Assembly (NCBI RefSeq): GCF_001936575.1
Contig: NZ_MSMP01000011.1
Coordinates: 1-64,000 of the forward strand
Direction of reading: 5' to 3'
DNA: 64,000 nt
From: Tenacibaculum agarivorans
GTDB taxonomy: Bacteria > Bacteroidota > Bacteroidia > Flavobacteriales > Flavobacteriaceae
The translations under genes were made by a program, and so were the position numbers. The number at the start of each line of letters is the position of its first letter. Positions within the stretch are counted from its first letter, which is position 1. Of this stretch, positions 52,229 through 61,669 are shown one piece after another. Below the pieces are notes generated by a model. It had not been told where the DNA came from and did not search any database. It saw only the letters and a list, made by a program, of their open reading frames with translations.

Positions 52229-53089
52229 TTATATTTCTACATGATCAACTTTTACAGCGTCATCATTAGGTACAATTTCATAACCTAATTTATCTCCTAG
52301 TACTTGAATAAATGAAGCTCCAAGAAAGATAATCTGTGAGGTATAATATACCCAGAGCATTAATAAAGCTAAAACACTTGCTGAGCCAAAAGTTGAAGAA
52401 ATATGACTGTGTGATATATAGATGGCAATACCAACTTTTCCAAAAAGGAATAATAAAGAGGTTAAGGTTCCTCCCAAGAGGGCAATTTTCCAATGTACAA
52501 TAGCATCTCCTAAAAATTTAAACATAATTGCAAAAGCGAAAGCTGCAATAATAAAAGAGATGAAATGTTCATATAGATATACAAATCGAAATTCGTTAGA
52601 TAAGTTTTGAGCATGATGGATTAGAAAAGCATGGATAGTTGTGCTAATTAACAATATAAAAAACAAAGTAATTAGTGTCGCGAAAGCAAAAAAATGTTTT
52701 GATAAATAGTTAAGTATACTATTTCTTGGTTTCGCTTTTATATTCCAAATACTATTAAAAGAATTATGTATTTGACTAAACATTCCTGAAGCACTTAAAG
52801 CTAAAGTAACAAACCCAATAATTGTTGTCATTAAATTATTATGATGTATATGTTGGTTCTTAATAATTTCTTGAATTTGGTTAGCTCCGTTATTACCTAA
52901 TGTGTCTTTCAATTGATTATAAATTTCTCCAGATACAGTTTCTTTCCCAAAAAATAAACCTAAGAGAGAAGTAACAATAACAATAATAGGTAATATTGAA
53001 AATACGCCATAATAAGCCAAAGCAGCACCCTTTTGAAAGGTGTTACTATTTAAAAAATGATTGAAAACCTCTTTTACAAATCGAATCAT
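52229..53089 (-). CDS. YihY/BrkB-family membrane protein
   Basis: A 286-aa integral membrane protein of the YihY/virulence factor BrkB family with about six membrane helices. Conserved blocks are the N-terminal KGAALAYYGVFSILPIIVI, the central ALSASGMFSQIHNSFNSIWN and the late ALLMLWVYYTSQIIFLGASF. The biochemical role is unknown; it is not ribonuclease BN, as once claimed. It is separated by 1 bp from the upstream APC permease gene and probably shares its transcript. Confidence 0.92.
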   Translation of the reverse strand: MIRFVKEVFNHFLNSNTFQKGAALAYYGVFSILPIIVIVTSLLGLFFGKETVSGEIYNQLKDTLGNNGANQIQEIIKNQHIHHNNLMTTIIGFVTLALSASGMFSQIHNSFNSIWNIKAKPRNSILNYLSKHFFAFATLITLFFILLISTTIHAFLIHHAQNLSNEFRFVYLYEHFISFIIAAFAFAIMFKFLGDAIVHWKIALLGGTLTSLLFLFGKVGIAIYISHSHISSTFGSASVLALLMLWVYYTSQIIFLGASFIQVLGDKLGYEIVPNDDAVKVDHVEI

Positions 53090-53090
53090 T

Positions 53091-54380
53091 CTATTTGTGC
53101 TGTTTTGTTCGTTCTACTGCTTTATAAATATATTCAATAATAAAACTAAAAGTAATAATCCCAAGTGCAATAAAAACATCAATTTTACTAACTGTAAAGT
53201 GTTGAATTAATAAAGCTAGCATGGCGAAAAAACAAAGTATTGTACCTATTAAAGGGATACTTTTACTGCTACCTGTGTTTTTAGCCAGCTTAAATCCAAC
53301 TAAGTTAACAACAGCAAAGATTAATAAAAAGCCAACACTACCAGCAGTTGAAATACTTTCTAATTGTAGTGTATTTACGAGAATAAGGGTTACAACGGCT
53401 GTAATAAGTAATCCAACGGGTTGATTCCATAATTGACAAGTAAATTGCTTAGGTAGTTCATCATCTTCAGCAATTTCATAATTTACTCTACTACCTCCAT
53501 ATAATGATGCATTAATTGCTGAGAATGTTGAGATTAATGCAGCAATTGTAATAATACTAAAACCTATTTTTCCAAGCATTGGTTTAGCGGCTTCTGCTAA
53601 TACATAATCTTGTGCGGTAGCTATATCTTTAAAATCTAATGATCCTACTGTTATTATGGCTATAGTAATATACAAGCATATTACAAATAGTACTGACCAA
53701 AAATATGCTCTTGGAATATTTTTTTCTGGATTTTCTATATCAGGTGCGGCATTGGCAATTAATTCAAAACCTTCATAAGCCACAAAAATTACCATTCCTG
53801 CAGTAAGTAATTTAAAAGAAGATTCCCAATGTTTAGGAGACAGCTGTTCTAGATATGAATTGCCAATTAGACCGTATAAACCAAAACCAACAAACGACAG
53901 CAAAATAATAAGTTTAATAATCACGGCATAGGATTCTATTTTTCCGACTACAGCTATACTATAATAATTAATGGCTGTTGCCAGAATTACAATGCTAGAA
54001 GCGTAAATATGAGAGTCTAAAACCTTATTATCGGTTAACTGAAATAAATTTGGTGCATATGAACCAAAAGCTGATGCATAAAGCGCCAGCATGATGATGT
54101 AACTTATCCAAAGTAAATTGTTAATTCCCCCGCTAAAAATTCCAATTCCAAAACCTTCATTAATAAATTTAACCGTACCACCTCTATCTGGATATTTAAG
54201 AGATAATTTTACGTAGCTATATGAAGTGATCAAAGCAATTAAACCTGCAATTAAAAAGGAAATAGGAGTTCCACCTTTTGCTAATGCCACAGCCAACCCA
54301 AGTACGGCAAAAATACCTCCACCGACCATACCGCCGATTCCAATTGAAATAGCTTCTTTTAATCCAATTTTTTTACTCAT
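53091..54380 (-). CDS. APC-superfamily amino acid permease
   Basis: A 429-aa transporter with about 12 membrane helices. The first helix carries the APC signature ISIGIGGMVGGGIFAVLG (the broken substrate-binding helix), and a second conserved block is VFVAYEGFELIANAAPDIENPEKNIP, found in the family's helix 6 to loop region. Substrate is unknown, probably an amino acid or polyamine. It is the first gene of a two-gene unit with brkB. Confidence 0.9.
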   Translation of the reverse strand: MSKKIGLKEAISIGIGGMVGGGIFAVLGLAVALAKGGTPISFLIAGLIALITSYSYVKLSLKYPDRGGTVKFINEGFGIGIFSGGINNLLWISYIIMLALYASAFGSYAPNLFQLTDNKVLDSHIYASSIVILATAINYYSIAVVGKIESYAVIIKLIILLSFVGFGLYGLIGNSYLEQLSPKHWESSFKLLTAGMVIFVAYEGFELIANAAPDIENPEKNIPRAYFWSVLFVICLYITIAIITVGSLDFKDIATAQDYVLAEAAKPMLGKIGFSIITIAALISTFSAINASLYGGSRVNYEIAEDDELPKQFTCQLWNQPVGLLITAVVTLILVNTLQLESISTAGSVGFLLIFAVVNLVGFKLAKNTGSSKSIPLIGTILCFFAMLALLIQHFTVSKIDVFIALGIITFSFIIEYIYKAVERTKQHK

Positions 54381-54506
54381 GTTTAATTTGGTTTTAATTC
54401 TTAGTTGATTTAGGCAACAAATTATTGATTTTTGCTATTCCAATTGTTAAGGTATCAATAAGGTTGATAATAAAAAAATCAAGCTTATAAATAGGCTAAT
54501 AATGAT

Positions 54507-55721
54507 TTACTCAGTAGTTAATTCCTGTAAGAAACTTTCAAAACTTTTAGTAAAATCAATGTAAACTTGTCCTGTAGCTGGTCCATTAAAGCCAGTATGT
54601 ATTTTTCGTACTTTTCCTTTTTTACCAATAATAATAGTAGTAGGATAAGAGAGTACATGATTCAACATAGGTAACTTCTCTTGAGCTGATATTTTATTGG
54701 ATGATCCATATTGTGCTAATAACACTGGATAAGTAATACCGGTTTGTTCTTTCATTCTGTTGATATATTCAAAAGCTTCTTCAGGCGTTTTAGCAACTTC
54801 AAAAGCTAATCCTACAAATTCAATCCCTTTGTTTTTATTTTTCGTATAAAATTCAGAATAATATCTGCTTTCATCTAAGCAGTTTGGACACCAAGATCCC
54901 ATAATTTGGACTACAACAACTTTGTCTGTATAGTGCTCGTCAGTTAAAGAGACTAACTTTCCTTTTTCATCAGGAAAAGAAAAAGTAATACCATCATATC
55001 CTTTTTTTAAGTAGGTTAATGTTTCTGCATCAGGTAACTCATAAGTGTTGTTCAATTTAGCTGTAAATGGTTCTTTCCAATGGTTTCCAGAGTAAAAATG
55101 ACCATTCATTGTTGAGTCGTTAACTTTAGCCGTAAAATAAAAAGCATGAGCACCATCAAAAGTAGAAAGTTGTAATACATCGTTATTCAATACACCTTCT
55201 AAATACCTATAGTCTCCAGTAGTGGTTCTAAAAGTTCCAGTAACTTTTTCCCCTTCTTGCTTAAAAATTCCCTTAGCTATATAACGATCTTCTGCTACAT
55301 CAGGACTAAATACGGTTTCCCAGCTCCCTGTGATATTAGTTTTCGGTGCTCCAGAACTAGTAAAACGTTGATTACCTTTTGTAGCTGTAAAAGGAACAAT
55401 TCTATTTAAACTCTCTTTAACAAATTCACCAGATAACTTGTCATTGTCAATTTTAGCTTTTAAATATCCCTCAAAATAAGGCATTTGTATACGTACTGAA
55501 TCATTTACATATTCAATTTCATGGACTTTAATTACTTCTTCAGCATTAAACACAAGTAATTCATTAGTAGTAACGACTTCAAAGGTAAACGGTATTTCTT
55601 GTTGATCTTGTATTTGTAGGGTAGCTCTATATAATCCTTTTTCTAATTTTTGAATAGTTTTGGGTTCTGTTTTACATGAAAGTAACAAGATAGAAGCAAG
55701 AATAAAAGTGTATAGTTTCAT
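54507..55721 (-). CDS. TlpA-like thioredoxin-fold lipoprotein
   Basis: A 404-aa lipoprotein (lipobox LLSC). The C-terminal third (about residues 245-400) is a thioredoxin/TlpA domain with the redox motif WCPNC (Cys278 and Cys281) and the cis-Pro segment SYPTTIIIGKKGKV. The first 240 residues are beta-rich and hold repeated GxxxGTFR/GHFYSGNH-type elements (about residues 130-230), seen in Bacteroidota N-terminal extensions of TlpA proteins. It probably works as a periplasm-facing oxidoreductase or cytochrome-c/envelope maturation helper. Expressed alone. Confidence 0.88.
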   Translation of the reverse strand: MKLYTFILASILLLSCKTEPKTIQKLEKGLYRATLQIQDQQEIPFTFEVVTTNELLVFNAEEVIKVHEIEYVNDSVRIQMPYFEGYLKAKIDNDKLSGEFVKESLNRIVPFTATKGNQRFTSSGAPKTNITGSWETVFSPDVAEDRYIAKGIFKQEGEKVTGTFRTTTGDYRYLEGVLNNDVLQLSTFDGAHAFYFTAKVNDSTMNGHFYSGNHWKEPFTAKLNNTYELPDAETLTYLKKGYDGITFSFPDEKGKLVSLTDEHYTDKVVVVQIMGSWCPNCLDESRYYSEFYTKNKNKGIEFVGLAFEVAKTPEEAFEYINRMKEQTGITYPVLLAQYGSSNKISAQEKLPMLNHVLSYPTTIIIGKKGKVRKIHTGFNGPATGQVYIDFTKSFESFLQELTTE

Positions 55722-55738
55722 AAGATATATTTGATGAA

Positions 55739-55746
55739 CAAATATA
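55739..55746 (-). promoter_or_regulatory. Promoter -7 element of the TlpA-like gene
   Basis: TATATTTG on the minus strand, a perfect TAnnTTTG, 17 nt before ATG 55721. Confidence 0.6.
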
Positions 55747-55760
55747 ATTGAATAAGTTAT

Positions 55761-55796
55761 GAAAAAGAAAATCGCCTAACATTACATTAGACGATT
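55761..55796 (-). terminator. Terminator of the small membrane protein gene
   Basis: On the minus strand a 10-bp stem (AATCGTCTAA with TTAGGCGATT, one G-T pair) with a 7-nt loop is followed by a T-rich run (the plus-strand GAAAAAGAAA at 55761-55770). It lies just upstream of the TlpA-like promoter. Confidence 0.75.
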
Positions 55797-55820
55797 ATGG
55801 ATAAATATTGTAAGTAGAGC

Positions 55821-56177
55821 TTACTCTTTACCAATCATGGTAATATCTTGAGTTTCTCCAATTTTTTCGAAATCAATGATCATACCATCAGTTTTCTTAA
55901 GGACAAAATTAAGGAGCATTGTACCAATAAGTCCAGCAATAAAACCAACAATAAAATAAAAGATAGGTATAAATATTACTGCAAAAATACCACCACCAAG
56001 GACAGCTCCAAATACACCCATTTCACCAGATGCAGCACCGAATATACTTCCGAAAAGCATAGCAAATCCAGCTATTACCAGTCCAAATAGTCCAAGTAAT
56101 GCACCGTGAACAATTCCAGCTTTTACAGGATCAATTTTCTTTAGTTTAAGTTTTAAGTTACTCATAATGTTAGTCAA
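55821..56177 (-). CDS. Small Gly/Ala-rich membrane protein
   Basis: A 118-aa protein with two or three hydrophobic segments dominated by Gly, Ala, Ile and Phe (LLGLFGLVIAGFAMLFGSIFG and FFIPIFYFIVGFIAGLIGTML-like). The start may be ATG 56177 or the in-frame ATG at 56165. No functional family recognised. The tail (FVLKKTDGMIIDFEKIGE) is likely cytoplasmic. Single-gene unit with its own terminator. Confidence 0.7.
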   Translation of the reverse strand: MTNIMSNLKLKLKKIDPVKAGIVHGALLGLFGLVIAGFAMLFGSIFGAASGEMGVFGAVLGGGIFAVIFIPIFYFIVGFIAGLIGTMLLNFVLKKTDGMIIDFEKIGETQDITMIGKE

Positions 56178-56198
56178 TTTTAATTAATAATTCAAAGT

Positions 56199-56351
56199 TT
56201 ATTCTTTTCTGATAAAGTTAATTTCATCAGTATTTCTATTTTTTAAAATTACTTTTCTATATATTAAATCTGTGAAAGCTGAAATAAAAAATGATGAAGT
56301 ATAAAAAGAACCAATACTCTTGTTATTAAACCTTTTCATCATAGTTTTCAT
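56199..56351 (-). CDS. 50-aa possible small ORF
   Basis: A minus-strand ORF (ATG 56351, TAA ending at 56199) encoding a basic 50-residue peptide with a short hydrophobic middle (SFFISAFTDLIY). It fills most of the 218-bp gap between the DUF58 gene and the small membrane gene. I recognise no family and see no promoter or terminator for it, so it may be chance. Confidence 0.25.
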   Translation of the reverse strand: MKTMMKRFNNKSIGSFYTSSFFISAFTDLIYRKVILKNRNTDEINFIRKE

Positions 56352-56395
56352 AGCTTTTAAAATGTTTTGATATATTTTAAACCTGAATTGTTTAT

Positions 56396-57730
56396 TTAAA
56401 ACAATCCGCGCAATTTTAATTCTAAATACTTGTTTATTGTATTTCCAGTTAGTTCTTTAGGTTTTGTTAGTACTGCTTGAATACCATATTTTTTCAGTTC
56501 GTTAGCAATTTGTTTTTTTTCGTACATAAATTTTTCTGCAATAATCTTATCATAGACGTCAATAACATTTACTGCTTTTTCATTAACTATTTTATTCAAT
56601 TCAGTATTTTGAAAAAATACGACTAACAGGAGATGATTTTTAGCAATAGCTCTTAAATAAGGAAGTTGACGACGTAAAGCATCTAAGGTTTCAAAATTGG
56701 TATACAAAATCAATAAACTTCTACTAGGTATTTTTCGTTTAATAGAAGCATAGAGTAAGCTGTAATCGGATTCTAAAAAGTTTGTTTTAATATTATATAA
56801 AGCTTCTGAAATTAAGTTCATTTGTGAGTTTCGTTGCTCAGCAGCTATAATATTATTTATCTTTTGTGAAAATGAAAACATTCCTGCTTTATCGTGCTTT
56901 CTTAATATGGTATGACTAACAGCTAAGGTTGCATTAATAGCATAATCTAATAAGGTAAGATTTTCAAAATGCATTTGCATGGATCTACCTGTATCAATAA
57001 TCGAGTATACAGGCTGTGATTTTTCCTCTACATATTGATTCACCATTAATTGATTTCGTTTCGCAGTGGCTTTCCAATTTAGAGTTCTGATATCATCTCC
57101 ATTTACATATTCTTTAATTTGTTCAAATTCCATGGAATTCCCAATGCGCCTAATTTTTTTATTTCCGTAACTGGTAATATCGTTAGAGATTGCTTTTAAT
57201 GAAAAATCGTTAAGTTTTAAGAATGAAGGGTAGCATTTGATGTTCTTTTGTTCCCCTAAAACAAATTTACGAGTAGCAAACTGTAGAGGAGAAGTGGTAT
57301 ATACATTCATAAAACCAAAATCATAATCTCCTCTTAAATTTGGAGTGACGGTATATTTTAATTCTTGTTCTTCTTGTGGTTGTAACTGTTTAGTGAGCTT
57401 AAAGTATCGCATTTGTAATTGGTAAGGTAGCTCTTCTAAAATTTCAGTATGTATTTTTATTGTATAGTTGCTTTGAATATGTAGCGTTATAGTATTTTGA
57501 TCTCCATTGGATAATTTTTCAGGCAAAACTCTATATCCACTTACTCCTTTTTTTACAGAAAAAAGAAGAATAAGATCTAATAGCGCTAAAATACAAATAC
57601 TAAATAAAGCTACTTTAGCAACTATAAAAAATACTGGAATGAAAAAGCCAATAACAAATAAAGCTACAACAATACCTAGCGCATAAAAAAAGCGATTGTT
57701 TAAGAAAAAAGATGTGAAAAAGTTTTTCAT
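56396..57730 (-). CDS. DUF58 protein of the moxR operon
   Basis: A 444-aa protein with two N-terminal membrane helices (about residues 14-52), a beta region and the DUF58 core (GNSMEFEQIKEYVNGDDIRTLNWKATAKRNQLMVNQYVEE). The core is followed by a von Willebrand A-like domain (YSIIDTGRSMQMHF, the DxGxSM metal site). It is the last gene of an operon with the MoxR ATPase (10-bp gap), the usual partner. The pair are chaperone-like assembly factors of unknown client. Confidence 0.92.
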   Translation of the reverse strand: MKNFFTSFFLNNRFFYALGIVVALFVIGFFIPVFFIVAKVALFSICILALLDLILLFSVKKGVSGYRVLPEKLSNGDQNTITLHIQSNYTIKIHTEILEELPYQLQMRYFKLTKQLQPQEEQELKYTVTPNLRGDYDFGFMNVYTTSPLQFATRKFVLGEQKNIKCYPSFLKLNDFSLKAISNDITSYGNKKIRRIGNSMEFEQIKEYVNGDDIRTLNWKATAKRNQLMVNQYVEEKSQPVYSIIDTGRSMQMHFENLTLLDYAINATLAVSHTILRKHDKAGMFSFSQKINNIIAAEQRNSQMNLISEALYNIKTNFLESDYSLLYASIKRKIPSRSLLILYTNFETLDALRRQLPYLRAIAKNHLLLVVFFQNTELNKIVNEKAVNVIDVYDKIIAEKFMYEKKQIANELKKYGIQAVLTKPKELTGNTINKYLELKLRGLF

Positions 57731-57740
57731 TAACTATTTT

Positions 57741-58739
57741 TTATCTCGGAATTTCTACAGATTCAATAATTTGTTCAATAATTTGTTGACTGGTTACACC
57801 TTCCATCTCACGTTCAGGAGTTACAATAACTCTATGTTCTAAAACAGGAATAGCAGCATTTTTAATATCTTCAGGAGTTACAAAATCACGACCCGCAATT
57901 GCAGCAAATGCTTTAGATGCTTTTAAAATTGAAATAGTAGCCCTTGGAGAAGCTCCTAAAAATAAAAATGAATTAGAACGTGTATTTACTACTATATTGG
58001 CTATATATTTTAGTAAATCTTGTTCAACTTTTATATTCGTAATTAATGCTCTGAATTTTAAAATCTCTTCCGCTGTAATTACCTTTTCTACCTGATCTAG
58101 TTTTTGAGCTTTAAGTAAAGCTTGTTCTCTGGTAACAATCTCTAACTCTTCTTCAGCAGTAGGGTAGTCTACATTAATTTTGAATAAAAAACGGTCTAAT
58201 TGAGCTTCTGGTAATCGATAAGTTCCTTCTTGCTCAATTGGATTTTGTGTAGCTAGTACAATAAATGGAGGTTCCATTGCATATCGAGCCCCATCAATAG
58301 TAATTTGCTTTTCTTCCATTACTTCAAAAAGTGCAGCTTGAGTTTTGGCAGGTGCTCTATTTATTTCGTCAATTAAAATCATATTAGAAAAAATAGGTCC
58401 TTTCTTAAATTCAAATTCAGAAGTTTTGACATTAAAAACCGAAGTTCCTAAAATATCAGAAGGCATTAAATCTGGAGTAAATTGAATTCTGCTAAAATCT
58501 ATATCCATAGCTCTAGAAAGCAATTTTGTGGTCATTGTTTTTGCCACACCAGGTACTCCTTCAATTAAAGCGTGTCCGTCAGAAAGAATAGCAACAATTA
58601 ATAAATCAATCATACTTTTCTGACCTACAATTACTTTATGTAATTGTGTTTTTATTTTATATACGCTTTCTTGTAATTCAGAAAGATCAATTCTATTTTC
58701 AAAGGCTAAACCGTCGTCTGTTGGGGTTGTTTCTTCCAT
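57741..58739 (-). CDS. MoxR-family AAA+ ATPase
   Basis: A 332-aa MoxR ATPase. Walker A is LIEGVPGVAKT (near residues 59-69), Walker B is MILIDEINRAPAKTQAALFEVMEE, sensor 1 is VLATQNPIEQEGT and the arginine-finger region is LPEAQLDRFLF. MoxR proteins act as chaperone-like ATPases with DUF58/VWA proteins, here encoded 10 bp downstream. The upstream neighbour is the DUF4350 gene, 3 bp away. Confidence 0.94.
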   Translation of the reverse strand: MEETTPTDDGLAFENRIDLSELQESVYKIKTQLHKVIVGQKSMIDLLIVAILSDGHALIEGVPGVAKTMTTKLLSRAMDIDFSRIQFTPDLMPSDILGTSVFNVKTSEFEFKKGPIFSNMILIDEINRAPAKTQAALFEVMEEKQITIDGARYAMEPPFIVLATQNPIEQEGTYRLPEAQLDRFLFKINVDYPTAEEELEIVTREQALLKAQKLDQVEKVITAEEILKFRALITNIKVEQDLLKYIANIVVNTRSNSFLFLGASPRATISILKASKAFAAIAGRDFVTPEDIKNAAIPVLEHRVIVTPEREMEGVTSQQIIEQIIESVEIPR

Positions 58740-58742
58740 ATG

Positions 58743-59954
58743 TTATTGTTTTTGTTTAAAAAAGTTCTCAATTAAAGTGTTTAAGCGTACAAGCTCATCT
58801 TGAGTTATTTGAGACCTTTTATTTATTGTAGTAATCGTATTTATCAAATATTTTGTGCTTTGCACTGTGTTTCCTGATTTAGCTGCTAGTTTTTCTATAA
58901 AATCAGTATTTAAATTTCGAGTATCTAAATGATAATTGGTTCTAATTTTCTCTAAGAAATACGTAATCTTTTTAGTCACTAAGTTTTTGTGATTGTCTTC
59001 TTTCAAATACAAATTGGCAATAGTATGTGTAAAATCTTGTGTTGAGTTTTTTAAGGCTTTTAACTCTGGAATTGCTCGTTGTTTTCTTCTTGCATTTAGC
59101 AGTAAAAAAGTAAGTAAACCAATAAAAGCGATATATAAAGCCCATTTTAAAGTTGGGTGCTTCATAAAGAATTTTAAAGGAGAGGTATCATCTTTTTGCT
59201 TATTATTTTTACTGAATTTTACCTGAGGATCCCAAATAATAGTTCTATTATCAGGTAAATAAGACAAAACATTCTCTACATATTCATGTTTATCTTTTAA
59301 TAAATAATAATTGGTAAACGCAATAGGTTGTGTATGCAAATAAATATTTCCTTGTTCATGTTTTACCTTAATAAAATTAGCCTGCTTATTTGAAGGACCT
59401 ATTTTTTGTGTACCTAATACAGTTGTATTGATGGTATCGTATTTAGTAAAATAATTTCGTCTTAAATTTCTATCATAGGTGAAGGTATTCTTTTCAAAAT
59501 TATCTCCATTTAAATATACAATACCTCCTAAAGTCCTTAGTTCATCAACAGTATAGGCTTCTTCATCCAAATTTTCAACATCAAATTGTAATTGTTCTTT
59601 TAAATATTCATCAAAATAATTCAAAGACAAAAACATATCATTTCCCGCGGCTACAAAACTTAGTAAACGATCAATACTAGTATTATCTAACCGATATGCA
59701 TATGATTTTACACATAGGTAATTTGCATAATCAGCTTCATTATCGTAGTAGATATCAATAAAATGATCGTAAATATGCTGTTGTAAACTAATAAAGTCAT
59801 TAGGTTTAAAAATTCCTTCAAGTTCATTAGCAATTATATAAGTACCAAAAGGAGCTTTAGATCTTTCCCTAAAGTTTTCTCTCCAATCTGTTTTTTTACA
59901 GCTTATGGTTAAGAGAATTAGCGCTATAAGTAAAAATGTATTTTTCAAGTTCAT
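58743..59954 (-). CDS. DUF4350 lipoprotein
   Basis: A 403-aa lipoprotein (lipobox LTISC) with one further membrane span at about residue 270-288 (LKWALYIAFIGLLTFLLLN). The N-terminal half belongs to DUF4350, an alpha/beta domain frequent in moxR operons (YGTYIIANELEGIF and NDMFLSLNYFDEYL). The C-terminal cytosolic-side part is helical. Gene order (6 bp from the DUF4129-like gene, 3 bp from moxR) places it in the same complex or pathway. Function unknown. Confidence 0.85.
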   Translation of the reverse strand: MNLKNTFLLIALILLTISCKKTDWRENFRERSKAPFGTYIIANELEGIFKPNDFISLQQHIYDHFIDIYYDNEADYANYLCVKSYAYRLDNTSIDRLLSFVAAGNDMFLSLNYFDEYLKEQLQFDVENLDEEAYTVDELRTLGGIVYLNGDNFEKNTFTYDRNLRRNYFTKYDTINTTVLGTQKIGPSNKQANFIKVKHEQGNIYLHTQPIAFTNYYLLKDKHEYVENVLSYLPDNRTIIWDPQVKFSKNNKQKDDTSPLKFFMKHPTLKWALYIAFIGLLTFLLLNARRKQRAIPELKALKNSTQDFTHTIANLYLKEDNHKNLVTKKITYFLEKIRTNYHLDTRNLNTDFIEKLAAKSGNTVQSTKYLINTITTINKRSQITQDELVRLNTLIENFFKQKQ

Positions 59955-59960
59955 AGTTAG

Positions 59961-60677
59961 TTATAGCTTTTTTATAAATGATTCATAATTAGTTTCTATA
60001 ACTTGAAAGTTGGTCTGGTCTACATTAAATTCACCATACCAAACGTAATCGTATATGTATAGTAGGTAAGAAAACTGTTTTCTTAAATCTTTTTTCTGTA
60101 AATCGAATATATACTCTGAGTTTGTTTTGTCTTTATCATAAGTGATAAGTTCTTTATCAGACATTTTTTGTAGTAGTAATAAATAATAATAGCGCGTAGC
60201 CATTCTAAAGTCACCTTTTTGTTTAGCAATTTCTAAAAGCTTTGTATAGTTTTTATCTTTCAAATAAAATTCTTCTTCGGAAGATAAAATTGAAACGCGT
60301 TCTATTTTTTTCTTTTTCTTTCCAAATGTAAATCCTTCACCACCAAGAATACTCTTTACTACAATAAAAATTACTAGAGCTGCTAGTAGGTAAGGAAAAA
60401 CAAGCTTAAAAAAACCTACGATGACAGAAAAAATACCAGTAGGCATATTGATTTTAGGAGGTTGTTTCATTTCCTTTACTTGTTTAGGACCACTATCTTT
60501 ATAAGTAAATTCATTTCCATTATAGGTGGAAGGTAAATCATTTTCAAATTTTCGTTCAGTAATAGTTACCTTGCTTTTATCAGTATACGTTGAAGTTTCT
60601 TCAATACTATCTTCTTGGGCAAACACCAAAAAACAAAAGAAAAAAGTAAGTAGGGATATTAATAGTTGTTTATTCAT
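59961..60677 (-). CDS. DUF4129-like membrane protein
   Basis: A 238-aa protein: signal peptide to about residue 20, a periplasmic region, one membrane span near residues 92-112 (FPYLLAALVIFIVVKSIL), then a basic KKKKK stop-transfer and a cytoplasmic helical domain with the DFRMATRYYYLLLLQKMSD segment resembling the DUF4129 family of moxR operons. It overlaps the spoIIM-like gene by one base and precedes the DUF4350 gene by 6 bp. Function unknown. Confidence 0.78.
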   Translation of the reverse strand: MNKQLLISLLTFFFCFLVFAQEDSIEETSTYTDKSKVTITERKFENDLPSTYNGNEFTYKDSGPKQVKEMKQPPKINMPTGIFSVIVGFFKLVFPYLLAALVIFIVVKSILGGEGFTFGKKKKKIERVSILSSEEEFYLKDKNYTKLLEIAKQKGDFRMATRYYYLLLLQKMSDKELITYDKDKTNSEYIFDLQKKDLRKQFSYLLYIYDYVWYGEFNVDQTNFQVIETNYESFIKKL

Positions 60678-61642
60678 TAGGTTAATTGATGTTTAGCGGC
60701 TACTTTATAAGGGTAAATAAGGTAATAGTAGGTTATTGTAAATAAACAAAATAAAATGATAAATAGGCAAACTATAGTTGGAACTTGATTATAGAAACGA
60801 GTAACATAACCTTCCAAAAACGCAGCTATAAAGGTGAATGGTATGGTGCTTAAAAAAATAAAAAAAGCTTCTCTTAACCCTTTTTTAAAAGATTCCCATC
60901 GTTTTAAAGCTCCAGGAAATAATATACTAGCTCCTATAATATAGCCACAACCTGCTTCAATAATCATAGCGAAAATTTCATACGTTCCATGAATCCAAAT
61001 TCCTTTTAAACTATCAAAAAGAGAATTATTTTGGTAAAAAAACGCTTGAAAAACTGCAACCATAATTCCATTTACTATGATATAATATCCAGATCCAATT
61101 CCCACAAAAAGCCCAGATAAAAACATGTTTAGTCCTACACGTAAATTATTATTAAAAATACCAATAAAACTTCCCCAGTTGCTTCCGCTTTTATATACTG
61201 CTAAAGCATCACCACTTTCAATATTTTCGATAGTTTGGTCTACGTATCTATTTCCTAAGATTTGTCGTGCGAAATTTTCATCATTGAATGTGGAAATAAT
61301 ACCGATGAAGAAACACAGAAAAAAGAAAATAAATGAGATGTACATGTATTTTCTATACTTATAGAGTAGTAGAGGAACTTTGGTTAAGAAAAATTCAAAG
61401 AATAAATTTTTGCTTTGTTTTTTAGTATGATATATTTTACTGTAACTCTTTTTAGCCAGCTTATTTAAATAGGGAACTACATTACTTTTAGGATAAAACG
61501 ATTGTGCATAAGACAAGTCATTCATTATCTTAATATGTAGATCAGCAATTTCATCAGGATTTTTCTGAATATTATTTGAAATTACTTCCTCTAATTCAAG
61601 CCATTTTTCTTTATTTTGCTTTATAAAAGCGATCTCTCTCAT
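60677..61642 (-). CDS. SpoIIM-like (stage II sporulation protein M family) membrane protein
   Basis: A 321-aa membrane protein of the SpoIIM family. It has a soluble N-terminal segment (IMNDLSYAQSFYPKSNVVPYLN), then about five to six helices, including FNNNLRVGLNMFLSGLFVGIGSGYYIIVNGIMVAVF (the DUF95 core) and GTYEIFAMIIEAGCGYIIGASI. In this non-sporulating group it is part of the moxR operon, of which it is the first gene. A TACATTTG promoter sits 5 nt before its ATG. Confidence 0.9.
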   Translation of the reverse strand: MREIAFIKQNKEKWLELEEVISNNIQKNPDEIADLHIKIMNDLSYAQSFYPKSNVVPYLNKLAKKSYSKIYHTKKQSKNLFFEFFLTKVPLLLYKYRKYMYISFIFFFLCFFIGIISTFNDENFARQILGNRYVDQTIENIESGDALAVYKSGSNWGSFIGIFNNNLRVGLNMFLSGLFVGIGSGYYIIVNGIMVAVFQAFFYQNNSLFDSLKGIWIHGTYEIFAMIIEAGCGYIIGASILFPGALKRWESFKKGLREAFFIFLSTIPFTFIAAFLEGYVTRFYNQVPTIVCLFIILFCLFTITYYYLIYPYKVAAKHQLT

Positions 61643-61647
61643 GGTAA

Positions 61648-61655
61648 CAAATGTA
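61648..61655 (-). promoter_or_regulatory. Promoter -7 element of the moxR operon (leaderless)
   Basis: TACATTTG on the minus strand fits TAnnTTTG and lies 5 nt before ATG 61642, so the transcript probably lacks a leader. Confidence 0.6.
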
Positions 61656-61669
61656 AAAATTGTAAGAAA

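Noticed and set aside
61616..61669. Longer start for the RDD gene
   Set aside because: It would overlap the divergent spoIIM-like gene, and its start and promoter, by 27 bp; ATG 61670 matches the family's usual N terminus.
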